DNA of 64,000 nt from Pratylenchus scribneri (lineage: Eukaryota > Nematoda > Chromadorea > Rhabditida > Pratylenchidae). The DNA lies in assembly GCA_030063045.1 (NCBI GenBank), contig JAQSEB010000071.1:924001-988000 (forward strand). The letters run 5' to 3'. The notes beneath the pieces were generated by a model. It did not search any database. It worked only from the letters and a program-made list of their open reading frames with translations, and was not told where the DNA came from. The position numbers were made by a program, and so were the translations under genes. Positions 11,701-24,955 of the stretch are shown here, one piece after another (the stretch's first letter is position 1; every line of letters begins with the position of its first letter).

Positions 11701-14700
11701 GACGGTGGCTTTTGCCACTCTTTGCTCCCTCATTTGAGCCCATTTCCTTCGCAATCGGCCGTATAAATAGGAATCAATTTCGGCCAAATTCTGGGGCAAT
11801 TTCATCCCGTAGCTGAACCATTGGCCATCGGTTGTGGTCAGGGGGATGCCTAAATATAATTTTATTTATTGAATTGCATAAATTTCGGTTTGTATTTTGG
11901 GAACTAGGCCAAATATCTCATTAGCTATGAATTTCAAATTATTAATTTTTTCCCTTATTGATATTTTTTCTAAAGAGTATTAATATCAAAAATGATTGAG
12001 ATCCACAAAAAATATGGAAAACTCTATTCGATTTAGGCCTATTTTGCCCCATTTTTCGGTCAATCAAAACCAGTGTTGCACAAATGTCCTTGTCCTTTCG
12101 TCCATCCTCTCGTCCTCGTCTTTCCTTAAAAGGACGGATGAGAGTACGGACGCGAGAAAATTTGAAAAAGAGGGAAGGACGAGTGAAAAATAGAAAAATA
12201 AGAACGGACAAGAGGACGGACGTTTCGAAGTTTTTTGCAACACTGGTCAAAACTTTGTCGGATTTTTTAAAAATCAATTCATCTTAATCAGGGCTAAACA
12301 ATAGAAATATTTTTCCACTTTTTTGGCTAAATTTTTTGTCCGTTTAAATCAAATTAATCAATTTTTACTCCAATCAATTTATCTAAATTTAGTAAAATTA
12401 AAATTAATTAAAATGGCTAAATTTGGCAATCAAAATCACCCACCTAAATAGCAATCATTTGAGCTGCAGGTTGGGGCAAAAGTGATATTCGCAATGTTCA
12501 TTGACGCATTTGATTGAATAATTTGCGATTTATTCGCTTCGAGGCTCAACGAAAAATGTTGCCGATGCGATTCATTTATTGTAATGGACAAAATTCGAAG
12601 TTCATGTGGAAATTTATTCAAAATCTGAATAAAAATATAATTTTTTTGCTTTTTTAATTAAAATTAATATTAAATTTTTATTTTTAATTCAATTAGAATA
12701 AATTTTTAATTTAATTTTTATTATTATTCCAGGGATTCCGGAAGGATTTATTTTAATTCAAATTAAAATTATTTATCTTCTTTTAATTTAAATATTAAAT
12801 TTTTTATATTTTATTTTTAATTTCCCTATAAATTCTACCATCAAAGGTTGTGTCAAAATTTTCCCGAGGAAAGCATCGTGGAATTGAATTTTCTTTGGCA
12901 CCGTTAAAAATGTGGTTGAATTGATCAAATTGAACATGATTGGAAATTGATATGTGGAAAATTGAGTTCTAATTTCGAATGAATGTGTTCCATCATTGAT
13001 TTGTTTATTTTTGAAGCCAAATGAAAGGCACATTTTGAATGTTGCCGAGGAATGGGCAAGCAAACAAAAATTTGACTAAAAAATATTTAAAATTAATTAG
13101 AAATTACAAAAAAATTATTAAAATTTATTTTAAAAAATTATTAAAAAATTATTTAAAAATAATTTAAAAATAATTTTAGAATTTATTTAAAAATTATTTA
13201 AAAATTATTAAAAAATTATTAAAAAATTATTAAAAAATTATTAAAAAATTATTTAAAAATAATTTAAAAATAATTTTAGAATTTATTTAAAAATTATTTA
13301 AAAATTATTAAAAAATTATTAAAAAATTATTAAAAAATTATTAAAAAATTATTTAAAAATAATTTAAAAATAATTTAAGAATTTATTAAAAAATTATTAA
13401 AAAATTATTAAAAAATTATTTAAAAATAATTTAAAAATAATTTAAGAATTTATTTAAAAATTATTAAAAAATTATTAAAAAATTATTTAAAAATAATTTA
13501 AGAATTTATTAAAAAATTTGTTTGAAAATTTATTTATAAATTTAATTAAAAATTTATTTAAAAATTTAATTAAAAATTTATTTAAAAATTTATTTAAAAA
13601 TTTAACTAAAAATTTAATTAAAAATTTATTTAAAAATTTAATTAAAAATTTAATTAAAAATTTATTTAAAAATTTGTTTGAAAATTTATTTAAAAATTTA
13701 TTTAAAAATTTAATTAAAAATTTATTTAAAAATTTATTTAAAAATTTATTTAAAAATTTATTTAAAAATTTATTTAAAATTTATTTAAAAATTAATTAAA
13801 AAATTATTAAAAATTTTCAAAAAAATTATTAAAAAATTAAATAAAAAATTTTTAAAAATTATTTAAAAAATTATTAAAAAATTATTTAAAAAATAAAAAT
13901 TATTAAAAAATTTACTAAAAAATTATTAAAAATTTATTTGAAAATTTATTTGAAATTTATTTGAAAATTTATTCAAAAATTTATTCAAAAATTTATTCAA
14001 AAATTTATTCAAAAATGTATTAGAAAATTATTTAAAAATTATTTAAAAATTATTAAAATTATCTAAAATTTATTTAAAAATTTTAAAATTATTTTAAAAA
14101 AATTATTTAAAATTTATTTTAAAAAATTTTTTAGAATTTTTACCTGTTCATTTTTGCATTTAATCAATTTTTGTGAGCCAATTAATTCCACAGAAAGTTC
14201 TCTAAAGGGCGAATGGAATTTTTGAATAATCAACGGAATCGGATTTGGATTTGACAAAGTGAACTGCAAATTAATTTTTAATAAAAAATGGAATGATTTT
14301 TACTTGTATTGAGCGTTTTTCGCCATATTTTATGGCACCAAATTGGAAGCAATTTTGTTCAAGTGAATGCACATTTATCTGTAAAATATATTTAAATTTT
14401 ATTTTTTAATATATTGAATAAATCCAAAACGAATTTTTTATTTTTATTCTGTGTAATTCACCCCAATATTCTGACGAATTGAAAATTCTAAGGGAAAAAT
14501 TAACTTAATTAATCTCAAAAAATTAGCCCAAAATCCATAATTCAAGGTAAAGTTAGCGATAAATTTTTCTGTTAGAATTTTGGTTGGTTTCGGATTTTTG
14601 GTTTATTCCTTTCCTAATTTTTTCCATTTGTTTTTGTTTCAATATTTAGCCTTGTTATCCCTAACAAGGGGCAAGGGGGTAGAAAATTTAAGAGAGAAGA

Positions 14701-17700
14701 ATAAAAATGGTTTTAAAGAGGCATTCAAGATTTTAATTTTTACTATTGACAGATAAACGAAAAAATTTATATTTCAAAATTTTGATTAAAAATAATTTCA
14801 TTGAGTGTAAAATTTCATAGGTCTACTAAGAAGAAAAGTACTCATTTTTATGATTTAGAAATCCTAGCCTAAATCCCAAAATCCCTCAAAATTAAATATA
14901 TTTATATTCACCTTTAAATCGCCTTCAAAAACATTCAATGGAATTTGGAAAGTGGTCAAATTTGTTTGAATAAAAATTGTTGAAGTAAAATTTGCAGCGG
15001 CCTTTTTCAGATAATTTAGGATGAACACTGGGAGAGATTGATCCGATGAAAGAGTGACGGCCGATGAAATCAGTGAGGCCTAAAATTATTTATAATTTAA
15101 AAATTATTTTATGAAAATTTTTCATAAATTTAAAAAAATTTATACTTCAAAAAATTTAAAAAATTTTCATAAATTTCAAAATTTTAAAAAAATTTCTAAA
15201 TTTTTTATTTATCTATAATTTAAAAATGATTTTACAAAAATAAAAAAAATAATTTTTAAAATTTCAAAAATTTTTTTAAAATTTTGAAATTTATGAAAAT
15301 TTTTTAAATTTTTTGAAGTATAAATTTTTTTAAATTTATGAAAATTTTTTAAAAAATTAAATCACCCGGAAGAAGTCCTTTGCATTTTTGGCAACATCAA
15401 CAGAATGAACAGTCAATGCATATGGATTGGTATTTGTTAGTGTAATAATTCTGCTTAAGCTTGGCTGCTGATCAGCGTGAAAGGAAACATCCATCGGATT
15501 GTGGAGTAATGTACTGAATTTTTTAAAATTAAATTATAATAAAAATAAATTAAAATTTTTGAAAATTCTATAAAAATTTAATAAAAATTTTTAACAAATT
15601 TCATATAAAAATTTCATAAAAATTCCTATAAAAAATTCAAAAAGATTCCATAAAAATTTGAGAAATTCCATAAAAAATTCAAAATTTCAAAAAATTTTAT
15701 GAAAATTTTAGTAAAAATTCCGTAAAAAATTCTATTTAAAAATTCTTAAAATAAATTTTATAAAAATTTAAAAAATTCCAAAAAATTTATTTTAAAAAAA
15801 TCTATAAAAATTCCATAAAAATTGCAAAAATTCTAAAAAAATTTTTTTAATCATAAAAATTAAAAAAAAATATTAAATAAAATTAATCAATTAAAATTTA
15901 TAATTCGCCTGGATTACCCTTTGTAAATGATGGCCTTGAATGGAATTGTGATATTGTAATTTCCGCCCCGACTCTCGGCAACAACAAAACCCTCTCTTTT
16001 AATTAATCGTTCTTGTTGTTGGCTATTTTCTTCACTTCCGCCATTTATTTCCAAATTTGTATCCACATTTATGCTGGCAATATCCAATGGAGTGCCTAAT
16101 TAATAAATATACATATTTTCAGAATGAAAAATATTTAAGAAAACATTAAATTTGCCAAGTGATGGACAAATGTCGATAATGCTTTATCCTAGACCCATAA
16201 ATTTTATTTATACCCAGTCAATAAATCTTTAATTTGCATCAATTTAATTTAATCTTTTTTTTTTTTTTTGGTTTATTAGGTCTAATCAGTAGTTATTCAG
16301 ATAAAAGTTTTCAAATTTAGACGGTTTAAAATTCAAAAATGGTTTTAAATGGTTTAAAACCCAAAAATGTTTAGATGGTTTAAAATCAAAAATGTTTAGA
16401 TGGTTTAAAACCCAAAAATGTTTAGATGGTTTAAAACCCAAAAATGTTTAGATGGTTTAAAATCCAAAAATGGTATCGAAGGTTTAAACCCAAAAAGGGT
16501 TTAGATGGTTTAATATCAAAAATGGCTTAGGCAATTAAAAACCGAAAAAAGGTTTAGAAGATTTAAAACCTGAAAAAAATTAAGGAGGTTTAATTAAAAT
16601 CAAAAATGGTTTCGATGGTTTAAAATCAATGGTTTAGAATATTTAAAACTTAAAAAATAGTTTACGACTATTCGACAAATTAAAAGCATCCTTTAAATAA
16701 TCCCCAATTTCAATCCTTTTCAATTATTACTTGGTTGGCCCCGATTTGTGGGTTTTATCGAGATGGGTGGCCTCTGCTCAAATTGTAAATAAACTCCTCT
16801 GCTATTGCTGTTGGCTTTGCTGTCCACATTCACCGATTCAATTTCAATCCCTCTTTCCAATGTGCTAAAAACGCTGATTTTCAATGGGCTCATTTGGTCG
16901 CCGGCTTTTAAAAGATTAAAATCCAAAATTGGCGAAGTGGAGAAAAGGCCTCGGCGTCGAGTTACCTTCAACCAAAAAAAGTTTAAATTTTGGCCTAAAA
17001 TTTGAATAACTGACTTCAACTTCCAAAGGCACAATTAGCGTAAAACTTTGCTGATCATTGCCAATAACACGATTCAAATTGACAAATTTCTTTCTTTTTT
17101 GTTCAAGTCGAAATTTTATAAAAATCTGAAAATTGGTTATTATTTAATTTTGGATATTACTATTTAATTTGTAGAAAAAATTATTGAAATAGCAGAAAAG
17201 TTTATTGCGGTTTAAGGCTAAAACCTATACCCATTCGATAGATCTCATGAAAAGCATCATTTGATATTGATTTGGTTTAGGTTTAACCAATTCCAACTTT
17301 TAGTTTTGATAAACCAAAATGTGGTTTAAACGGTTTAATACCCTTTAATTGTTGACCAAACCATAACCAAATTATATACCATTCAATGTGAATTGATGAG
17401 ATCTACCCAATTTTGGGTATATTTGGTTTGTGAATGTACGGGACAAACCCTCCTTAAACCATTATAATCTTTTCGGAATTTCTTCAATATTTTCAAAATT
17501 TTCTTTTTATTTATTATTCCAAAAATCTAAAATTTGAGATATTAAACGCTTAAAATTTTTAATACTTTTAATATTACAAAAACTAAATTTTGAGGAATTA
17601 AAAATTGAAAGTTTTATTATGGAATTAAATTACAAATGTCGTTGAATTCCTTTCGGTACCGCCCAAAATTTTGGCAAATCCAATTTCTTTTGTTTCAAAT

Positions 17701-19280
17701 GGTTCAAAAAGCTTAAAAAGATAACAAATTTTTCATAAATTATTAATCAGAAATAAACCAAATCTTCCGGTCCATCCATCATTATTTGTCGGTGATCGCT
17801 GAATGTGGTTGCGGTTTCCATTTGTAAATGACAATCGTTTGTATAAATTTCCAAAATTCGCATATATGCATTTGTGTGTGGATTGTGTAATTGAATTGGT
17901 GCCGAAATTGTTGCATTCAATGGGACCGTAATGCCCAAAAAAGATCTATAAAATAAAGGGGAAAAACATGAATTTCCTACTTCAATTTTTGATATTACTA
18001 ATTTTCGTCTAAAAATGTACTATAGAATGTATAAAAATGCATAAAATTGACAATCTCTCCCGGAAAAAATTAGCTTCCTCTGGGCGGATTCGAACCCGAG
18101 AGCTAGAAATTTTGCAAAAGTGAGGTCACTAGAAAATTTTTAGAATTTTTTCGGCCAGAAATGTATAAATGAATGTATAAAATGTATGAAAGTGACAACC
18201 TATCTCGAAAAAATTACTTCTTCTGAGATCTGAGCGGATTCGAATCCGAGATCTTGAAATTTTGCAAAATTAAGGGCCCCCCTTTTTCGAAAATTTTCAA
18301 CAAATATTTTTTCGTATAGAAGTATAGTGTGGAATGTATAAAAATGCATAAAATTGTGTACTAAACTCAAGAAAAATATTTTCCTCCGAGCGGATTCGAA
18401 CTCGATACCCTCAGATTTAACAAAAGCGAAGGGTTTTAACCACTATGCTAAAATTTTTAAATTTTTTTCATAAAATTTTCAAATTATTTTCTCGTAAAAT
18501 TTTTGGTATAATTCGAAAACATTAAAAAATCAATTTACCTAATTCTGTACGGATTGCCAATGACCTCGCCGCGAACTTTATGAATGAATTTGCCAATGGA
18601 AGTTTGCAAAACAATTAGTTCCTCTTTTACTCCAATATCATCGGCCAAAGGCAAAAAATAGACGCGAAATGATGAATGTTGGTTTGGTGATAGTGACTTT
18701 GAATTTAATTGTATTTTATTAATATTATAAATGAATTTTACTTTGTTCTCCATAAAACTGCCATGAAAATTTTTTCCAATTGTAAAAACCGTTTCAAAAA
18801 TGACATCGGAATTTGTTGGATTGTTTACGGCAATCACTTTTTGTACAGGTATCTTTAATGTACGACATAATATAATAACTAATGCATAATAAATCAGAAT
18901 TACCCCAAAAACCGTAGACCCAAAATCGGTGACTTCCTGATCAAAAATTTGGATATTTTTCTGGATTTTTTGTTTAGCATCAGAACTGTGAAATACATTT
19001 CGAATAAAAACTCACTATTTAATAGGATAAACCTTATTTCCTTGCTAAATTCCGTGGGTATTGGCAAAATAACATTGTCTTGATATGATATATCCTTGAA
19101 ATAGTACAGCTCGGAGCCAGTCTGCACATAGGCTTGATTAAAAATATCTGTTTCACCGCTGCCACCGCCATCACCAGTTAGTTCATTAATATCGAGCGTG
19201 AATTCTTCAGTGATGAAGGCCAAAATCAGGTGATTTATTGAGGTGAATATGAGCAGTAGAATAACATTTCCAAGGCACAT
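2728..19280 (-). CDS. tmem-131: TMEM131 family protein (collagen secretion factor)
   Basis: The model has 31 exons: 19280-19033, 18985-18904, 18852-18539, 17945-17759, 17711-17634, 17125-17015, 16965-16731, 16095-15918, 15513-15366, 15079-14912, 14378-14304, 14263-14144, 13075-12839, 12624-12444, 11849-11653, 11605-11501, 10695-10522, 10475-10436, 9821-9687, 9098-9065, 9013-8854, 8300-8215, 7833-7798, 7747-7559, 6956-6708, 6309-6079, 5578-5477, 5072-4312, 3702-3578, 3507-3423 and 3005-2728. All join in phase, giving about 1782 aa. The ATG at 19280 starts a signal-peptide-like segment (CLGNVILLLIFTSINHLILA). The lumenal part shows the PapD-like TMEM131 signature: VTDFGSTVFG, then KVIAVNNPT, SSFRVYFLPLADD and GEVIGNPYRIR. 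Conserved later blocks include QLHNPHTNAYMRILEIY, FGAIKYGEKRSIQ, SSVLIIRNNLTALG and FTPDFLFSVSEATLQ. A membrane segment lies near 1160-1180 (VLALIFCLICVISCAYL), with a second hydrophobic stretch near 1257-1277, then a long acidic low-complexity tail ending NINDPIWKPIG. In C. elegans and human, TMEM131 binds procollagen and TRAPP for collagen export; that role here is inferred from family membership. Confidence 0.93.
3762..4270. mobile_element. R1 element in TMEM131 intron 28
   Basis: The element is bounded by AATGGTTTGTCCCACAC and a GGATAACCATT-type end and contains many degenerate GGTTTAAACCGG segments. It is one of at least seven R1 copies in the window; no coding capacity is visible. Confidence 0.8.
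5640..6050. repeat. Tandem repeat (GAGAGAAAATTTTGAAATTTTTT) in TMEM131 intron 26
   Basis: About 15 imperfect units of roughly 22-28 bp based on GAGAAAATTTTGAAATTTTT lie inside the intron between exons 6079-6309 and 5477-5578. Confidence 0.85.
6405..6652. mobile_element. R1 element, short copy, in TMEM131 intron 25
   Basis: It starts AATGGTTTAAGGGTTTGTCC and ends GGATAAACCATT. It carries the shared blocks GGATAGAGCTGGTCAAGACG and ATATAATTTGGTTATGG, with few internal units. Confidence 0.82.
7045..7497. mobile_element. R1 element with tandem core in TMEM131 intron 24
   Basis: It is bounded by AATGGTTTATCCTATACC and CCTCCTCAAACCATT. The core holds about five tandem units of roughly 47 bp containing GTTTAAACCGTTTAAAACCC and TTTAATTGTTGACCAAACC. 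It lies in opposite orientation to the copies at 3.8 and 6.4 kb. Confidence 0.85.
8610..8765 (-). mobile_element. tRNA-derived SINE-like copy (degenerate)
   Basis: This lies in TMEM131 intron 21. It shares the AATGTATAAAAATGCATAAAA tail-side block and the TTTTGCAAAAGTGA block with the cluster at 18.0-18.46 kb, where the B-box-like GGTTCGAATCC is better preserved. Confidence 0.6.
10765..11115. mobile_element. Two copies of the CTAATAGAAGCCC element
   Basis: Copies lie at about 10765-10915 and 10968-11108 in TMEM131 intron 16. Each opens with ACCGTATTTTTTTCTAATAG and ends in an AATACAGTAATC-like sequence, with repeated CTATTAGAAA and CTACTATT words. A related arrangement appears near 62285-62505. 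Confidence 0.6.
11135..11430 (-). mobile_element. R2 element in TMEM131 intron 16
   Basis: Both ends carry the R2 long inverted repeat: AATGAGGTAATTGCC on the left and CTTCCTTCTCGAGATATGACC on the right. The core contains GTTTTAAACATTTCAAAAACA. It matches the other R2 copies. Confidence 0.82.
12068..12248. mobile_element. R6: MITE-like palindrome with ACCAGTGTTGCA ends
   Basis: ACCAGTGTTGCA at about 12070 mirrors TGCAACACTGGT at about 12236-12247. The interior is a long imperfect hairpin of GTCCGTCCTC-type sequence. It sits in TMEM131 intron 14, and the open frames through it on both strands are by-products of the palindrome. Confidence 0.82.
13080..14140. repeat. AT-rich minisatellite in TMEM131 intron 12
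   Basis: About 1 kb of tandem AAAAATTATTTAAAAATTA and AAAAATTTATTTAAAAATTT units sits between exons 12839-13075 and 14144-14263. The open frame at 13518-13799 encodes only repeated NLFKNLIK and is not a gene. Confidence 0.88.
15110..15360. repeat. Long AT-rich hairpin in TMEM131 intron 9
   Basis: The arm at about 15117-15195 (TTCATAAATTTAAAAAAATT and following) is repeated inverted at about 15262-15350. It would form a stem of roughly 80 bp close to the acceptor of exon 10. Confidence 0.75.
16175..16670. mobile_element. Diverged R1-like element with TTTAGATGG units
   Basis: It lies in TMEM131 intron 7. It starts with an R1-like CTTTATCCTAGACCC end, followed by about ten units of AAAAATGTTTAGATGGTTTA in tandem. 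No R1-type right end is clear. Confidence 0.6.
17205..17470. mobile_element. R1 element, short copy, in TMEM131 intron 5
   Basis: It has GGTTTAAGGCTAAAACC at one end and CCTCCTTAAACCATTATAAT at the other. A single core unit and the conserved ATATACCATTCAATG block lie inside. Confidence 0.82.
18005..18455 (-). mobile_element. Cluster of three tRNA-derived SINE-like copies
   Basis: Three successive copies (about 18005-18130, 18150-18290 and 18300-18455) lie in TMEM131 intron 3. On the minus strand each has GAGTTCGAATCCGCTC-type B-box sequence, and the last also has an A-box-like TAGCATAGTGGTTAA, so it resembles a tRNA. Downstream each has TTTATGCATTTTTATACATTC. None folds as an intact tRNA by eye, so these are read as tRNA-derived repeats rather than tRNA genes. 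Confidence 0.65.
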
Positions 19281-19504
19281 TTGACAACAACACAACAATC
19301 AATTTAATGTACAAATAAATAAATTTCGAAGCTGCATGTTTTTATGATCTATAAATTCTGAAAAATACAATTAGAGCTCTTCTCAATCAATCAATTATAA
19401 AATAGGTTGTCGTTGTTTTATGCTTTTTCTTTGTACGCGTGTTTTTGCGTGTTTTGTCGAAAAAAGTCGTCTATAACATTTCAATCAAATCATGTTTTTG
19501 CTAG

Positions 19505-19830
19505 TTTAACTTTCCAAATTTATGTTTTGAATCTGGTTTTAAGGGTTTTCCAACATGCTAAATCCGAAAACAGCATTGATTTTTCGGTTTAATCCCTGTA
19601 AATTGCCGAAAACCGGTTTGGATAAAATGTCTTAAACGGGTGGCTGGGGCGGGATCTTTTTTTCCTTTTTCGTTTCGATTTCGCTAAAAAAAGGCTGAAA
19701 CCTGAAACTCATAGTTGAGAAAACAGCATTTTCTTTCTAGTTTCAACTTTCTACCTATTCTTATTTTTAGGTTTAGATTTAGAATTTAGATGTAGATTTA
19801 GGTTGTCGTTACTTGCCAAGTACGCATTTG
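19505..19830 (+). repeat. Left member of a direct repeat pair flanking the glutathione reductase gene
   Basis: TTTATGTTTTGAATCTGG, GGTTTTCCAACATGCTAAA and TTTTTCGGTTTAATCCCT are followed further on by TTAGGTTGTCGTTACTTGCC. The same blocks in the same order occur at 24578-24845. Confidence 0.78.
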
Positions 19831-19960
19831 CTCAATCATTGCCAAATCCCAATTTAATTAATAAATTTTTATTTTCCACTGCATAAAACCATTCTATTCC
19901 GATTCCATATCCAATTTCCGAATTCTTAACATCCCTTGATTTAAACTCTGGAAATTCCAG

Positions 19961-20280
19961 TGTTGGCAAAATTTGACTCAATCAGCTATTTTTTGCTTAA
20001 ATTTCAGTCAATTTTCGGTTATCAGTTAAATTTGAATAAAGATTTACTAAAAATTAGGTGAATGCCCCATTCCGTTAATTTTGATTAAATAGTTTGATCA
20101 AATTTTGCTAAATTTTTACTAAAAAATAATTGAAAATCAACTAACAAATTTTTTGACTAAATATTGAGTAAAATCTTGGCTAATTTTTAGGTGTTCCGAA
20201 TCGATAATATTTTTGTTCAAAATTGGCCTAAATTTGATTCAAATTTAACTGAAAATTAAGTGAAAAATAAACCCAACACT
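19961..20280. mobile_element. MITE-like element with AGTGTTGG / CCAACACT ends
   Basis: AGTGTTGGCAAAATTTGACT on the left is matched by AAAATAAACCCAACACT on the right. The interior is rich in TCAATTTT/AAAATTGA words and has no coding capacity. Confidence 0.55.
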
Positions 20281-21001
20281 ATTTCATTTCCTCTAGCTGT
20301 TCCATGCCCTGGTTTGCTTCCCATAAAATAAAAGACCTCAGCCAGGGCATATATAACCTCAAAATTAGTAATTTTATGTAGCTTCTTTAGCTCTTAAGAG
20401 CTAAAGGTAATGGATATTGAATTTATATTTTGGAGGGGCGACCTGCGCCTCATGCCGTTCTTGATGGACGGCTAATCTTGAAAAAAAGGGTCTTGGATGG
20501 GAAAAATTCATGTGGAAATTTTATTCAAATTTTACCCAAATTTTACCCAAAATTGACTCAATTTTGAGCCAATAATAGCCGAAAATTTGGTCAAATTTTT
20601 CTGATTACCGTATTTTTCATCCACCTGAATTGACTCAATTTTCAGTTAATTTTGAGTCAAAATTGAGCTAATCGACGGTTAATGTGAGTTAAAGTATTGC
20701 CTCACTTCAACTGATAAATAACTGAAATTTTAGTCAAATTTAATCGAAAATTGAGTCAAATTTAGCCGTTTTTAATTTCAGAGAAATCACAGATATTTTC
20801 TCCAGCCATAAATTTATTATCTCGATGAATTTGTGTATTTTATTGTTATTCTAATTTTGTTGATGATGTAATATTGCATAAATGATTCATCAATTTTGTA
20901 TTTTATAGTTTCTTTTTTTCACAATACATTATTTATTAATGTTATTTACCTAAATTATTGGATTCATTTTTCATAATTTGTATTTGTAGTTAAGTTGTTA
21001 G

Positions 21002-24313
<3,312 letters not shown>

Positions 24314-24955
24314 GGACAAAGAACACAACAATTTGAAGATTTGAACGGACAGCAGATTATTTGCAATTTTTTCATTTTATGGAACTTATTTTTATTATAT
24401 CATCATTTTGAATTTGGTTATAATTAATTTGGTTTTTGTCGGAATAAACTTGTTTCATTTTTTTAATATTCCACATTTCGATCTTATTCGATTAATTAAA
24501 TATATTTCACTTTGAATCATTTTTTGCTTAATTTCTATGGATGGGCTATTTTGAGAAGAAGAGTCGGTTGGACTTTACAAATTTATGTTTTGAAACTGGC
24601 TTTAAAGGTTTTCCAACATGTTAAATCCGAAAATAGCATTGGTTTTTCGGTTTAATCCCTTTAAATAGTTGAAAACCGGGTTGGATATAAAATGCCTTAT
24701 ATAAATAAACGAGAAAGACTGACTTTTCTTTTTCTTACGAGCTAAGCTACCTTTTCGTGAAAGGAAATGTGAAATGCGCTACTCTAGCATCAACTAGTAC
24801 TAGGTACTAGCACCTTTAGGTTTAGGATGTCGTTACTTCCCCTTTTTTTGTTTAGCAGCAGGCACGCACGTGCCCTTGCCTAATTAATTTTTTATACTAC
24901 TAATCTATTTCAATCTCGAATTTTTAACAAACTTCGATTTAGATAGTGAAAGAAA
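24314..24955. promoter_or_regulatory. Intergenic region between gsr-1 and mrpl-35
   Basis: It contains the gsr-1 poly(A) signal (AATAAA at 24443) and then the right member of the flanking direct repeat (about 24578-24845). No coding sequence is seen. Any promoter for the bL35m-YKT6 pair should lie here. Confidence 0.6.
24578..24845 (+). repeat. Right member of the direct repeat pair flanking gsr-1
   Basis: TTTATGTTTTGAAACTGG, GGTTTTCCAACATGTTAAA, TTTTTCGGTTTAATCCCT and later TTAGGATGTCGTTACTTCCC repeat the order seen at 19505-19830, about 5.07 kb away. Confidence 0.78.

Noticed and set aside
13518..13799. Open frame encoding NLFKNLIK repeats
   Set aside because: It is produced entirely by the AT minisatellite in a TMEM131 intron.
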